From Diphasiastrum complanatum (taxonomy: Eukaryota; Streptophyta; Lycopodiopsida; Lycopodiales; Lycopodiaceae), in NCBI GenBank assembly GCA_029204225.1, contig MU832146.1, positions 1 to 64,000 on the forward strand: a stretch of DNA of 64,000 nt, in the 5' to 3' direction. The position numbers and the translations under genes are program-made. Each line of letters begins with the position of its first letter. Position 1 is the stretch's first letter. Below, piece after piece: positions 33,622 through 45,312 of the stretch. Below the pieces are notes generated by a model. The model saw only the letters and a program-made list of their open reading frames with translations, was not told the origin of the DNA and did not search any database.

Positions 33622-33920
33622 GAGAGGGGCAGAGATTTTACTTGTACAGTGTATAATATTGTTGTGTTTTATTTTCAGGGTTGGAAAAAGGAACGAAAAA
33701 AAGAAAAACCAAATGACTAGTGGATGAGATGGCTATGAAAAAACAGGGAGACATATAACGAAGAAGATTGAAACAAAATTGAGATAAATGAATGGGGTTC
33801 TGGTTTATCTCTATCTATGCAGAGATTATACAAACCAAGGTGAGAAGTTTTACTGTGAATACAAGATAGGAAGAAAACAAGAGAAGAATATAAAAGTCTC
33901 CCCTTCGTAACCATACCGCT

Positions 33921-34170
33921 TCTTGTGTAGCATTGTTGAGTGTTCGATATTCAGCTTCCGTCGAGGATAAGGCTACTGTAGGCTGTTTTTTGTTGTTCTA
34001 TGAAATTGCAACTATACCATAACTGAATGTATGACCACTGGTAGATCTCTTGTCATCAATATTACCTGTCCAATCAGCATCTGTATCCTACCAATATTGG
34101 CACTTCAGGTTGATCATACTTTAAACCAAAATTCAATGTCTATTGAAAGTAAGAACCAATATCAAATCCA
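33921..34170 (-). pseudogene. Copia RNase H fragment, minus strand
   Basis: Minus-strand frame reads KYDQPEVPILVGYTDADWTG, then DKRSTSGHTFSYGIVAIS, one stop, and QPTVALSSTEAEYRTLNNAT. The DADW and SSTEAEY motifs are Copia RNase H catalytic blocks. The ends are abrupt. Confidence 0.8.
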
Positions 34171-34478
34171 TTTCCTTTTTCAGGACGAATGCCATACCTA
34201 GATCCACATTTTTGTCCTTCCTATCACTCATCTTCGACAAGTTCTAAGAATCCATGGAGTCCCTTGTTACATAATACAATATCAAGTAGTATTTTGTATA
34301 CGGCAAAATATAATGTATTTATGATTTCTGCCATATGATTGGGGTGCATGAAAGAGTCCTATGACTAGCAGAAGGAGTCCTATGACTAGGAGATCATTAG
34401 ATTACTTCTAGAGTAGAGTTACATATTACAGTTAAGCAACAACTTAGATAGGTACCTTCTTGTATGTATCCAAACGAT

Positions 34479-34481
<3 letters not shown>

Positions 34482-34540
<59 letters not shown>
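34482..34540. repeat. (CT)n microsatellite
   Basis: About 29 CT repeats. Confidence 0.95.
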
Positions 34541-34543
<3 letters not shown>

Positions 34544-34606
34544 TCACATTATTGTTATTTTTCATGTCAAACCTAAAGAAACCCTAAAACATAAAAAAAA
34601 TGAGCT

Positions 34607-34612
<6 letters not shown>

Positions 34613-34704
<92 letters not shown>

Positions 34705-34706
34705 CT
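34613..34706. repeat. (CT)n microsatellite
   Basis: About 45 CT repeats, 70 bp from the previous tract. Confidence 0.95.
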
Positions 34707-36870
34707 TTTATACCTTATCTCTTTCTAAAAATTTCTCTTTATAGGAGTTTCTAAAGCCACATGTTCTTTCTTTAGAAATCACTAAATGCACATGTCATTT
34801 TCAACCCATTTTCATGGCACTTCAAATATGTCAGCAATGAAGGACAGAAACGAAAGCTCTTTTGACACAGAAGATACACTTCTCAGGTGTCTACCAGCAG
34901 AGAAGCCGAAACCATTACTCCCCTTCACAAAGAAGTCCTCAATGGAAATGTAAATGAATTACGCAGTTCACACAGTTCCTCCCAAAAGTATTTCTCATAG
35001 AAAATAGAAAGTTTTTCTCTTTGGAGAGTGACAAAGGCAATGGCTTCATCTCATCATCTTCATCTTACATGCAACACTCTCAATCAACGGAATGGATCTC
35101 GACTGGCAAATCTCATAAAGGGTGTGTAACAGGTAACATGATAGTAATGGATAGCTCATATTGAACTATTGAAAAGAAACACTCTAAGAAGACCCTCTCA
35201 AATGGAACTCTTAAGAAAATTTGAATTGTTGAATAGTGGATAAACTCCCACCTCTATCTTCTTGGGACCACAATCTCTCAATCATACAAATCATACAATC
35301 ACTCATAATGGTGAAACCATATGTCTCATCTCTACTCACCCTCTCATGGGATCACTAATGCACTATTCATCGTTCCGACTCTCAATGAACAAATGATCTC
35401 AATGACAAGTATACAAAAGCATGAAGTTAATAACAAATCAATCTTCAAGAACTCAATCCTCATAATAAAGTTCAATCCATAGGAAAACACACTAGAAATG
35501 AATCCAGAAATGTAGAATGAAGATCCCTCAACTCATTTCTGTCTTGAAGATATGGAATCAAATTTCATTATGAATTCCTCTCGCTCTCTCAAAAACCTAA
35601 GTTCTCTCAAAAACTAGTAGGCTCACAATAAGGAAAATCTCCAAGCTTTTATAGGAGATGGGGAGGGCTTTGCCACCTTGGAATGAAGCCAAAGTGGTGG
35701 TTATCTCATAATCATACCATAAAGACTTTTTGCTCACCACCCATGTGCTTTTGTCATTTATCTTTTACTCCCATTTAAGTGTGCATGGAGGCCTTGCATC
35801 TTGTTGGACCATGTTTAGACTTTGCATTTTTGGAAGGTAGGGAAGGGTTGACTTGCCCATCTTGCTATTTCCTATTTTCTCTTTGATAGGCAAGACCCCT
35901 TGGCCAAAGTCAAGGGTCTTTAAGGTTGTGGTCTCCTCTTATCTTTTATACAAGGAAGGGAAGACTCTTCATTTTTCTTTCTTTTTCTCTTTTCATTTTG
36001 TCAAGTTGGAATGTTCCATAGTACTTGCGGTGGGTCATACCCGTTTTGACTGTCCTTGTCTCTGGAGGGTTGCACCTTGTCTCTCAAGCTCCTATTCTTT
36101 GATCCCAATATCACTTTGAGTGATGTTTGTCTGAATTGTTGTTTCTTCCCTTAGATCAGTTTTGTTGGTTTGTCGGTGATTTGCACAAGAGCTCCTGCTG
36201 ATGGGTTGATGTCGATTCTCTTCAAATTCTTCGGTCTCAAATTTCTTTTTGGGTCTCAAGGAAAAGGACAACCTGCAAAATCTCAAATATCTTTTTATAT
36301 TAAAACACCCAAAATTACATAGATGAAATCAAGTGTACATCAACCGGAATAAAACTTAATGGCCAATTTTAAGACTAATTTTATTTAAAAACTCAGTAGT
36401 TTTTTTTTGGGCGAACTGGGACCCCTTTGACATGGGCTATACTGGCCAAATCTGTGTCAGTCACACACTAATTTGATCAAGTTTTCTTAGAAACCATACA
36501 AGATATTACATAAAACTTTGAAAATCAGCTCAATTTTGTATGCTAAAAAATCGGCTAACAACACACCTATCACTAATATCAATTTTATTAATATTCATCC
36601 ACACAATGATGAATTATTAAACGTTGAATGACTACCTACCAATAAATCAACCTATTTATTCATAGATGACAAAAATGTCTTACGAATTCAGAATTTCTTG
36701 GACTGTTTGGACATTTCTGACATTCAGATCCTTAACTACATGGATGCACTTCCACTCAAAGATTTTCCACAACATTCATCCAAAGTGGAACAAGTTGCCA
36801 GGGTTACGATCGAAAAACCTAATACCAAACTATACCGTGTCAAATGACCAAATTATCCGTGGGACCCTAT
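34707..36870. other. Unassigned interval, possible minus-strand LTR
   Basis: No confident coding sequence. A minus-strand TATA box (CTCCTATAAAAGC) at about 35646-35660 and long AT-rich flanks suggest an LTR promoter. A 57-codon open stretch ending just before the family Y LTR (about 36680-36845) starts after a possible intron acceptor (TTATTCATAG); I do not recognise it. Confidence 0.4.
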
Positions 36871-37475
36871 TGTTGAAGATTACGCCCACAATTGTCTCCT
36901 TGGCGAATGACTAATTTCTATTTCATGATTCTTCCTGCACGTTTATTGATCATTCATCTAGGGTTAGGTGAAACCAACTTTGGTTCTACGTCTGCTCATC
37001 TGATACCTGCAGGAATCACAAACTTAGACAGTCAATTTATCTGAAAAACGTCTACAACGGGCTTCCAGTTGATCTCCAGCAAAGGGTAACCAATCCTATC
37101 ATAATTTCAAGTTTAGATGTTAAGTTCAATAATTTGAAGTCATTGAAGACTTGGCCATCTTCAAGGACTTCCACGAAATTAGCATTTAGAACAAGTCTGC
37201 AAAAATACATACTTTCGCGATAGTCTACAAAAATACTCGAAGTGTTGTGACAGTCTGAAGAAATGAACTATGGTTTCCACCGGTTGTCGGCTTTTTCACA
37301 TTTTCCCGAAATGCGAAACTAGCATAGTTCAACAGTTTAAACTATTTTGCAACAGCTTCGTCTTTTTCGCATTTCCCTGAAATGCAACACTTAGGCTCAG
37401 TTCAAAGTTCAACCATTTTAGGGCACCTTCAGCTTTTTCGAAAAATGGGAAGAGAGAGGAGGACCAAATCCAGAC
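36871..37475 (+). repeat. LTR family Y, partial copy
   Basis: Starts TGTTGAAGATTACGCCCAC and follows 30516-31020 block by block (TTGTCTCCTTGG, ATTCTTCCTGCACGTTTA, GACTTGGCCATCTTCAAG), with extra AAATGCG-type repeats around 37300-37400. The second half of the LTR is missing. Bases 37476-37797 are unassigned. Confidence 0.7.
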
Positions 37476-37797
37476 CTTCTTAAAGCAGCATCCACATGAG
37501 TCCTCGCGTGGTGGATGGGTTCTCAAATTTAAGACCTCCGAGATCGAGGCTGACAAAGAATTGGACAAAATACCTGCACTGGGAGAGCAGCCGGCATAGA
37601 GAATCACGGTTTTTGAGAAAACTCCGGAATCAATTAGGAGTTACGTCACCAGCCCTCGCCAGTTGTAGGTAGATCTTTATTACGTGCCAATGCTGCGAAG
37701 ACAAAAATGGAAAGATTCGGGATTGGCTATGGATAAAATCACCATCCATACACCCAATTGGCCAATCATCCACCAGCCTTACAGCTGAAATATTTCA

Positions 37798-38208
37798 GTG
37801 GATTTCCACCGAGCCTTACAGGCATATCAGAGAGAGTATGTCCACTCTCCGGATCCAACAGTGCGACAATCGGCAATGTTTGCAAAAGATCTAACTCTGT
37901 TGGCGTTAGTGACAACCAAATGGGACGATTGCCTTCCTACCCTAGCATTTGATCCAAATAAGCCGATGGCCTCAGAGCAAATCAAAGATCAGCTGTCGAT
38001 TGCTCGACTATGTTTCCGTGCGGCTATGATGGGAGGCTCTTGGGAATCCCACTTCACCTCATGGACAATTTCCAAGTGGATTGCCGGAGCCCACTGTTGT
38101 TTCCTGCCGCACAATTTAGATTTCAATACTGCAGGCCTTGACTTTATGGAGAAGATGCAGTATCGTTTAATTAAGATTCGGCGCGAAGCCAATAAAAGTC
38201 CCCAATAA
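37798..38208 (+). CDS. Unrecognised ORF upstream of an LTR
   Basis: 136 codons, more GC-rich than its surroundings, ending 50 bp before an LTR start. Sequence features: charged N-terminus (FHRALQAYQREYVHSPDPTV), a Leu/Val segment (LTLLALVTTKWDD), and WTISKWIAGAHCCF. I see no zinc, protease or polymerase motif. Its place, just before a polypurine tract and LTR, suggests the last coding segment of a retrotransposon (gag-like or an extra ORF), but a captured host exon is equally possible. The frame is open about 20 codons upstream of the ATG before a stop. Confidence 0.35.
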   Translation: MDFHRALQAYQREYVHSPDPTVRQSAMFAKDLTLLALVTTKWDDCLPTLAFDPNKPMASEQIKDQLSIARLCFRAAMMGGSWESHFTSWTISKWIAGAHCCFLPHNLDFNTAGLDFMEKMQYRLIKIRREANKSPQ

Positions 38209-38258
38209 CTGCATATTGCAGGTGTCGTGAGACCGCCACCAGTTTTGGTGGGGGATAC

Positions 38259-39000
38259 TGTTGGAGGGTTTGCGAATATCAAGGCAACCCTAACCCTAGT
38301 TAATAAGTGAGAGGGATTTGACACCCCACGTGTGTAAGTCCAACCCAATGATCACATAGTTATTTGATTGATTAGTTAAAAGTTAATAAAAGGACTTTAG
38401 GCCTTTTTGCGGGACTTTTAATGTCGTAGGGCCTAAATGTCAAATTAGTGAATAAAGTTGGGTTTCTCTCCAATTTTGATGGTTCCCACACTTTTTTAAA
38501 TTTGAATAAAAAGAGAGGCAAGACTGGACCAATAGGATTCAGAGGCCAGGGTCCTCCTCTTCTCTACTATAAAAAGGGAGCAACTCAAGTTGCACTTGAT
38601 GTTCATTTTCTCATTCCAATAAAGCAGATTAGTTCTCTTTAGAAATGGATTGATGAATGTCCTTGCTCTTCCTCTCTTTTCCTCCATTTCTCATGCTTCC
38701 TTTGTATTTGCTAATTGTTGGATTTGATCACTATTGGGATTGCTATTTTTTATGCTTTTTGTGAGAGAAAAAAAGAGAGAGAGAAGAGTAAGTTTCTATC
38801 ATTGTTGTGGATTTAGGGTTAATGGATGTAGTGTTAATGCTTAGTGTTAATGGATGTTAGTGTTAGATCCTCCATTCATGTTGAAATCTGAACTATACTA
38901 TCGCTCTCATGGGAACGAACCTCCGTGTGACAACTAACTCCGTCTCTTTGATGCTAGATTGACTAGATCTTGGAATCAGGTTAGGCAAGGAAAGAAACCC
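38259..39000 (+). repeat. LTR with CCAAT and TATA boxes (right end approximate)
   Basis: Starts TGTTGGAGGG after a G-rich polypurine stretch (38243-38258). A GGACCAATAGGA element at 38526 lies about 40 bp upstream of ACTATAAAAAGG (38566), a good promoter pair. The right end and the 5' partner are not visible. Confidence 0.6.
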
Positions 39001-39019
39001 ACTACAGTCTCAATGTAGG

Positions 39020-41293
39020 CTCCAAACTAGTGGCTACAATGCATGCCCTGTTTGTGGCGAGCATTTGCAACCACGTCGCCACTCACAACATCTATGAAAG
39101 ATGGTTTATGAGAGCCACACTCGATACCTTCTACCTAATCACCCTATGTGTGATGGGCTTGTTGGTCATCGTCTCCACTTTATGAAGGTACAATACATAT
39201 TTGGGCCAGTTAATGTACCTATCATTTATTTATTTAATAGTTACTCTCTTTAGATTTCTTTTAACGATAATATGCATTAAATGTGAGTGCTTGGTTGTTA
39301 ATATTGTAGGCAAGTGATTGGCTTCAAATTTGGAGATCCAATCAAGATCTAGGACGACTCCCTCTTGGCATGAAAAGGTTATCAACATTTCATGAACTCC
39401 CAATATTGGGGAGAATTGTTAATAAACCATCTTCTGGACCTGATGAACATATTCAAGAAGGTCAGCAACATGATTTGGAAGTACTTGATAGCCGAAAGAT
39501 AAGAAAGGTGCACAAGATGACTTAAAAAAGATGGAAAAGATGGTCGATTTATGACCACAAATGGTAGGGAATTCAATTGTCCTGTGAAACACTCCATGGA
39601 GCTTCTCAACGAAAGAAGAGACAATTGTAAAGAAGGCAATAGCCTCATTTTGAACTCCGACAGGACGTATGCAATGTCTAAAGGGTGCCTGCACAAGGGA
39701 CAACGAGCTAAGTGGACTAAAGTCTCATGATTGGCATAATTTTTTACAAGTTGGCATGGCATGATTATTTGACATTACGTTACTTCCACCTCAACATTGC
39801 GGATTACATTTTATAGCATATCTTGTAATTTCATGATGATCTCATTTCATATATATGTATCTCAATGACCGTACTGTTTCTGTGCATGCAGTTTGTGCTT
39901 CCCTTGGTGTTGTGAGGGTTTTTGATAGAGGCATTAAGGAGTGCAATCTACAAAATCAGTGGCTTGGTGAGGTACGGTGAATGCGACTCACATCGTTTTT
40001 TCTTGGGATTATTATAGATGATGATCTTACTAACGTGTATGTCATAGTTGTTTACTTTTCTTATGAAGATACATTTCATCCAAGGAGATACCGTTGGCAT
40101 CCATTGAGGCGGCAAGACAAAGCTCCATCTCGAGAACCACTTTCCCACATCCATTCTCACCATTCAAATGCATCTCATTGTGCATTCGGTAGAAGAGGTG
40201 GCCATTGTAGGTAGATCATCTACTTGCGTCAATTGTCTATTCTTAGTCCATCCTAGACTATTGCTATTTTGGTAATTATAGTGTTCTCTCACTAACATCG
40301 ATCCATATTTTTAATTCAGGCATTGTCCATAGTTGCTGGATGTTTATCTTGGAATGATTCATGAAAACATTGAAAGGCTTCGTAAGACCTAAAGCAAGGC
40401 CTGAGAGTAGCATGTCGGAAGGATGGCTAGTGCAAGAGTCCATGGTTTATATCACGGAGTTCCTTGCTCATAGCGATCCTTCTATTTCTTGTCTTTGGGA
40501 TAAGAAGGATGATGAGCTTGTTGTTGGAAAGGTTCCTCGAGGAAAAGGAGTGATCATGAGAATGCGAGTCCTTCAGGAGTTTTGCATTTAAAATAGCAAA
40601 GAAATACAAAAGTGGATTTTGCTATAAGAAGAGGCCAAAGGCTCGTAGACAAACCACTCGAGCCACTTTCAAGAGAGGGCATAGAAGGCAACCATATCCA
40701 TCTGACCTAGCCCTTCTGCCCAAGGACATGATGCTTGATTGGCTACGTGATGCTCTTAGAGACGCCGCAACAAACAACAAGGAAGTAACAAAGAGAGAGA
40801 AGGAATTTGCAAGGGGGTGTAATTTACATGTAAGCTATGATGATCATCATTCACATGTTAATTAAACCATTTGTATGTGCAATTTTGTACATGTTTGTTG
40901 TATCCCTAACATGTTTTGTTCTATTTTGTTCAGTACAAAAAATACAATGCACTATGGACACATGGATGACACTTTCGTATGGAGCACATTGACAAAAATA
41001 GAAACATGTACGATTGTGGAGTCATGAAAAATTTTACCCAAGAGAGTCGAGCAAGCACAACGGACACCAATTTACTCTTTTCTCAACTTGACTATTCTGG
41101 GACAATCAATGACATCCTCAAAGTTGGATTTAGGCAATTCATCTTTTTCATATTTGATGTCAAATGGTTCAAAGTTAGGCACAAGAAGACACGAAGACCC
41201 AAGCGACGACGGATCTCCACGCGTGAAAGGACATATGAGATCACGGAAGTACCAGGAGGACGTCATCCTCCGAGACTGACAGGATACCATTAG
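39020..41293 (+). pseudogene. CACTA transposase (TNP2) C-terminal half with DUF4218 and DUF4216
   Basis: The longest CACTA remnant here. In order: CPVCGEHLQ with YESHTRYLLPNHPMC (end of the TNP2 zinc region) at 39045; ASDWLQIW and KRLSTFHELPILG at 39310-39410; NELSGLKSHDWHNFLQ at about 39700; then DUF4218 in two exons, LENHFPTSILTIQMHLIVHS (40118) and, after a likely intron at about 40207-40320, FMKTLKGFVRPKARPESSMS, EGWLVQESMVYITEF; finally a DUF4216-like end at 40979-41180 (DCGVMKNFTQ, LDYSGTINDILKVGF, FIFDVKWFKV). Order and spacing match an intact TNP2 protein, with several frameshifts and introns. N-terminal core with the catalytic acids is missing. Confidence 0.8.
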
Positions 41294-41706
41294 GACGTGC
41301 CTAATCGGCCGTTCTTGTAGCCTCCTGATTTGCTATCGTGTCCTCCCCTCTACGTACATGTAGATCCTGATTATTAATTATGTAGTTGTAGTAGATTGGT
41401 AATATATACCAATGTAAGTTGAGCATTGTGTAGCCAGCAAGCTAAGGTTCAAGAAGTCCGCTAGTAAGTGCAACAAGTTTTGATTCACAGAAGATAGATA
41501 TGAGAGAGGCCTTTATCTTCCATGCTAGGAAATTTGACCCGGCTGAGTCGAGGATTGTGTAGATCTTCGACTGTATACTACTAATTGATGCCATTGTTGT
41601 AGATTGTGTTCTTCAGATGTCTTTTCTGGTTTCTTGTTCTGAATGCTTGTCTCCTGGATCTGATAGCTCTTTAGGTATATCAAGTTTTGGATATGAGACT
41701 GTCGTC
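41294..41706. other. Unassigned interval
   Basis: Likely 3' end of the CACTA coding region running into the leader of a minus-strand Copia; nothing recognisable. Confidence 0.4.
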
Positions 41707-41718
41707 GCTCTGATACCA
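41707..41718 (-). promoter_or_regulatory. Primer binding site, minus strand
   Basis: Minus strand TGGTATCAGAGC, four bases from a possible LTR end at 41723. Confidence 0.7.
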
Positions 41719-41722
41719 CTAA

Positions 41723-42100
41723 TGGAAAATCTTCTGGATGTGAAAAAAAGGGTGAAGTGAGTTTATAGACACGAATCGTTTCGTCCTCTGCTACCCACTG
41801 TTGAGATTCTCATAGAAACAAACCCAGATGGAATTTGATTCTATCCTTGGGTCTACTGCCCCCTGTGACATGATCTACAATCCTCCAAAGTGAGGACAAA
41901 CACTATTGACCTACATAGAATTTACTTATGCATTCGACAAGGTAAAACTAGTGTGTGGAATAAGATTGAAAACTCAGCTGATTACAAACATACAACTATC
42001 AAACAATTAAGCATTCGATCATGTTTAAGACAAGAAACTCTTCTGCATAAAACATCTATTGCATTATCAGAGAAATCCTTAAGCGCTATTGTGATAGACC
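41723..42100 (-). repeat. Copia LTR, minus strand (right end approximate)
   Basis: Starts TGGAAAATC on the plus strand next to the PBS. The outer end is not resolved; a plus-strand gag fragment begins at about 42140. Confidence 0.5.
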
Positions 42101-42139
42101 ACACAGTGCGTCGGTGCGAAAGTCGTGTTGTCATCATCC

Positions 42140-42320
42140 ATCGAGGATAACCTGACGCTTGACCTCGCGACACTCTCTAATGCAAGAGAGATGTGGGATA
42201 CATTGCTTACCAAATTTTAGATGAAAATCACGCAGCCAGATCATGCTTCTTGAAGATCAACTCACAAATCTGCGATGAGATGGCAGAGATCATATGTTAC
42301 ATACCTATGTAACTAGCAGT
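42140..42320 (+). pseudogene. Copia gag fragment
   Basis: Frame reads SSIEDNLTLDLATLSNAREM followed by WDTLLTKF and a stop; the LxxAREMWDxL pattern is characteristic of Copia gag (UBN2). Opposite in strand to the LTR on its left. Confidence 0.65.
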
Positions 42321-42469
42321 ACTTTAGACCTCTATTAGTCCATTTAGTGTTGGGGGCTACATGGCAAGGTACCCTTAGGATTAAGGGTATGTGCCCTTGG
42401 ATAAGGACAGACAAGTGACTATACATTAGTCAGAGATTCTTGATAAATGTAAGAGGATTCTTGCACTCA

Positions 42470-42696
42470 AAACGAGACAAGGATATCTCTATAAGCTTAC
42501 TCATTGTTACTCTATGACTGATCGTGCTTTAAGTAGTTCAATATCTATGAATTACAAACTAATTTGCCATTATAGACTTGGCTACCTTAATCATATATCA
42601 ATTGCTAACATGTCTAAGCACTCTTCAGTTCTTGATTTTGACTATCAAATTGTTGACCCTCATGTCTGCCGAAGTTGTATCATAGAAAAGTCATGA
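42470..42696 (+). pseudogene. Copia GAG_pre-integrase fragment
   Basis: Reads ICHYRLGYLNHISIANMSKH and later HVCRSCIIEKS, the HxRLGHxN...CxxC zinc block before Copia integrase. It stops at 42696, where a TTGGATAAGGG-type repeat begins. Confidence 0.65.
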
Positions 42697-43434
42697 GACC
42701 CTTGGATAAGGGTTACCCTTACGATTAAGGGTAGGTGCCTTAGATAAAGGTACTAGAGTCCTTATGAAGAGTTTGAAGTTCTTATTTTCATTTTGAAGTT
42801 CTATTTTTCAGACCTATAAATTTGAAAATTAAATCTGAAAAGTGAAGTTTTCATCCAAACTTCATTAGTTACACCTTTCTATCTCCTAGTTTCATGAAGA
42901 TGGCAATGTAGGAAAGGATTGGTAGTGTAACTTTGTGTATAAAACAAGTTTTTAAATTTTGTTTTTTGTCATTATGAAGTTCTGATTTTCAGACCTGTAA
43001 ATCTGAAAATCAGATCTGAAACTTGAAGTTTCTATAAAGTTTCATTAATTTTTCTTTTCTAGACACTAGTTACACGGATTTGGAGATCTAGAATATTGAG
43101 AAATGTGAAAATTTTGGTTTCTTTTGTAATGACAAATAGAAATAGAATTGGATTGGGATCTTTATGTAAACCTTAGCTTGGAATTAGTTAATTTAAGTTT
43201 ACATAAAGGTTTTCTTTTTTGCTTTGGATTAAGGCAAAGGTAGCTTGTTGTAGTTGTTCTCTTAAGCTTGGATTGAGCTTGCAAATTGTAGGCTTGGATT
43301 GAGCTTACAAACAATAAGATTGAATGAGTAGAAGTAAAATGCTTTTTATTTGCATTGGATGTAAGAATTAAAGCATTTCTACCATTCTAATTTGAGACCT
43401 TGTTGTTTAATAGGAAAACACACAAGCAACACCA
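42697..43434. other. Gypsy leader/LTR-like sequence
   Basis: Begins with a CCTTGGATAAGGGT block also found at 42350 and 46272, then paired GAAGTTCTxxTTTTCAGACCT segments at 42790 and 42975 about 185 bp apart. Leads to the gypsy gag start at 43435. Probably the remnant 5' LTR and leader. Confidence 0.45.
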
Positions 43435-44070
43435 ATGGATCAAACCAATGATAACCCAACTTTTGATTTATCAAACCCATCCAATGTGGCACAAGCTCTT
43501 GAACATTTATATCAACAAATTCAAGCCACTAATAAACAGCTTCTTGAAACTAAACAAAAGAACCAGGATTTGGAGTCCAGGTTAGCCAACCAAAAGAAGC
43601 ATGTAGTTCCACCTCCTGTAAAATTGTTTAAGGGAGAGAAGAAAGATAGGAACTTGTAAGTGGTAAGTTCATGGCTTAATGTTTGGAACAAATACTTTGG
43701 CATAAACCAATTCCCAGAATTGCACATACAAGACTACTCTGAAAAAATAGAATTCCATGTTGTTGCTTTAGCAAATGTGGATATTGTTCTCCTCGGGCAA
43801 CAATGGCATTTTGATAAGAATAAGTCATTGAAAATCGATTTTGTTGAAAAAACTTCATCTTTTATGCATGACAATTCTTTAATTAAGATCATGGCTAGTT
43901 TAAGTGTTGACACTAAAAATGGTAACCCTTATTCTAAACAAGAACTTGATTCTATTATGAAGAATTCAGATTTTAAAATTTATTTATGTTTTCATAATGA
44001 TATGATTTGCCTTAATGATGAGGAACTTAGCATAAATGCCATGAGTATATCCAGGGAGAACACTACATAA
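43435..44070 (+). pseudogene. Ty3/gypsy gag start and protease remnant
   Basis: Gag opens at ATG 43435 (MDQTNDNPTFDLSNPSNVAQ, then a coiled Gln-rich segment) but after KLFKGEKKDRNL a stop and deletion remove capsid and zinc knuckle. The next ORF resumes with the second half of the protease (IEFHVVALANVDIVLLGQQW, the dxiLGxxWL end) and the connection to RT. The catalytic DSG is missing. Confidence 0.75.
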
Positions 44071-45312
44071 TTTGAAGCCTATAATGAACTAAGGCAGGAA
44101 TTCAATGATGTTTTTTTAGACCTTCCTATAGGTTTACCACCAAAAAGGACAGTTGTTCATAAAATTGAACTAATACCTGGAGCAATTCCAATTGCACAAC
44201 GTCCTTATAGGATGAGTGCGTCGGAAGAGGCTGAGGTAAGTAAACAATTACATGATTACCTAAAAAAGGGGTGGGTACAACCTAGTAAGTCTCCTTGGGC
44301 ATCACCAGTGGTTCTGGTTGCCAAGAAGGATGGGACTATAAGATTTTGCGTCGACTATAAGAAATTGAACAAGGTAACCGTTGAGAATAAATATCCACTA
44401 TCATGGATGGATGATCTAATAGAATATCTTGGTGGTGCTGGGTACTTTTCCAAGATAGATCTAAGATTGGGTTACCATCAGATACGCATTAAGGCAGAAG
44501 ATATATCAAAAACCGGGTTTTGAACTCGCTTTGGTCACTACAAATTTTTTTGTGTTGTCTTTTGGTTTGACCAATGTACCAGCAACTTTCCAACAGATGA
44601 TGAACGATTTGTTCAGATCATATTTGGGAAGATTCGTAGTGTTATTCTTAGATGATATCCTAGTGTTCAGTAAGACTTTGGCGGAATATAAAGTGCATCT
44701 TAGGATTGTCTTGGACATCCTAAGAAGAGAAAAGCTCTTTGCCAAGGAGTCTAAATGTGATTTTTTTGCTAAGAAATTGTCCACTTGGGGCATAAGATCT
44801 CCAAACGAGGAGTGGAGATTGAGCCAGATCGTATCCAGAGGGTTATTGATTGGCCAATTCTCACCACAGTTTGGGAAATCAAGTCTTTTTTGGGGTTTGT
44901 TGGATTTCTCTATCGGCATATTCCCCAACTTTCTCAATTGGCATTTCCCCTTACCCAGGACTTGAAAGGCTATAAGAAGCTAAGCCGGAGGGCTAAGAGT
45001 CCACTAGTGGTGTGGACAGAGGATATGAACAATTGCTTTGAGTTGCTTAAGAAAAGTGTCACTTTGGCATCAATACTAATCATTGGTGATCCTAATAAGG
45101 CTTTTGTGGTCAGGACCGATGCCAGTGATTATGCTATTGGAGCTGTTCTGATGCAGGATGGACATCCTCTGACTTATGAAAGCAAGAAACTCAATCCTGC
45201 TCAGTCTAGGTATTGTGCCTATGAGAAGGAACTGTTAGCAATTGTCCATTCCTTGAAAATCTGGCGACATTATTTATATGGAGCCAGATTTAAAGTTTTG
45301 ACAGATCATTAG
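44071..45312 (+). pseudogene. Ty3/gypsy reverse transcriptase and RNase H, frameshifted
   Basis: Strong gypsy [62 protein letters not shown] stop at 44521 and a frameshift in a seven-T run (44545) follow; the next frame holds LTNVPATFQQMMNDLF and the catalytic FLDDILVFSK (YxDD equivalent). Another shift near 44775 leads to GHKISKRGVEIEPDR, SFLGFVGFLYR and RNase H (VVRTDASDYAIGAVLMQD, YCAYEKELLAIVHSLKIWRH, VLTDH). A stop at 45310 interrupts RNase H. Three or more lesions, but all motifs remain readable, so decay is recent compared with its neighbours. Confidence 0.9.

Noticed and set aside
34464-34754. 96-codon ORF rich in Ser-Leu repeats
   Set aside because: Pure translation of (CT)n microsatellites.
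43521-43727. Minus-strand ORF over gypsy gag
   Set aside because: Shadow of the gag frame.
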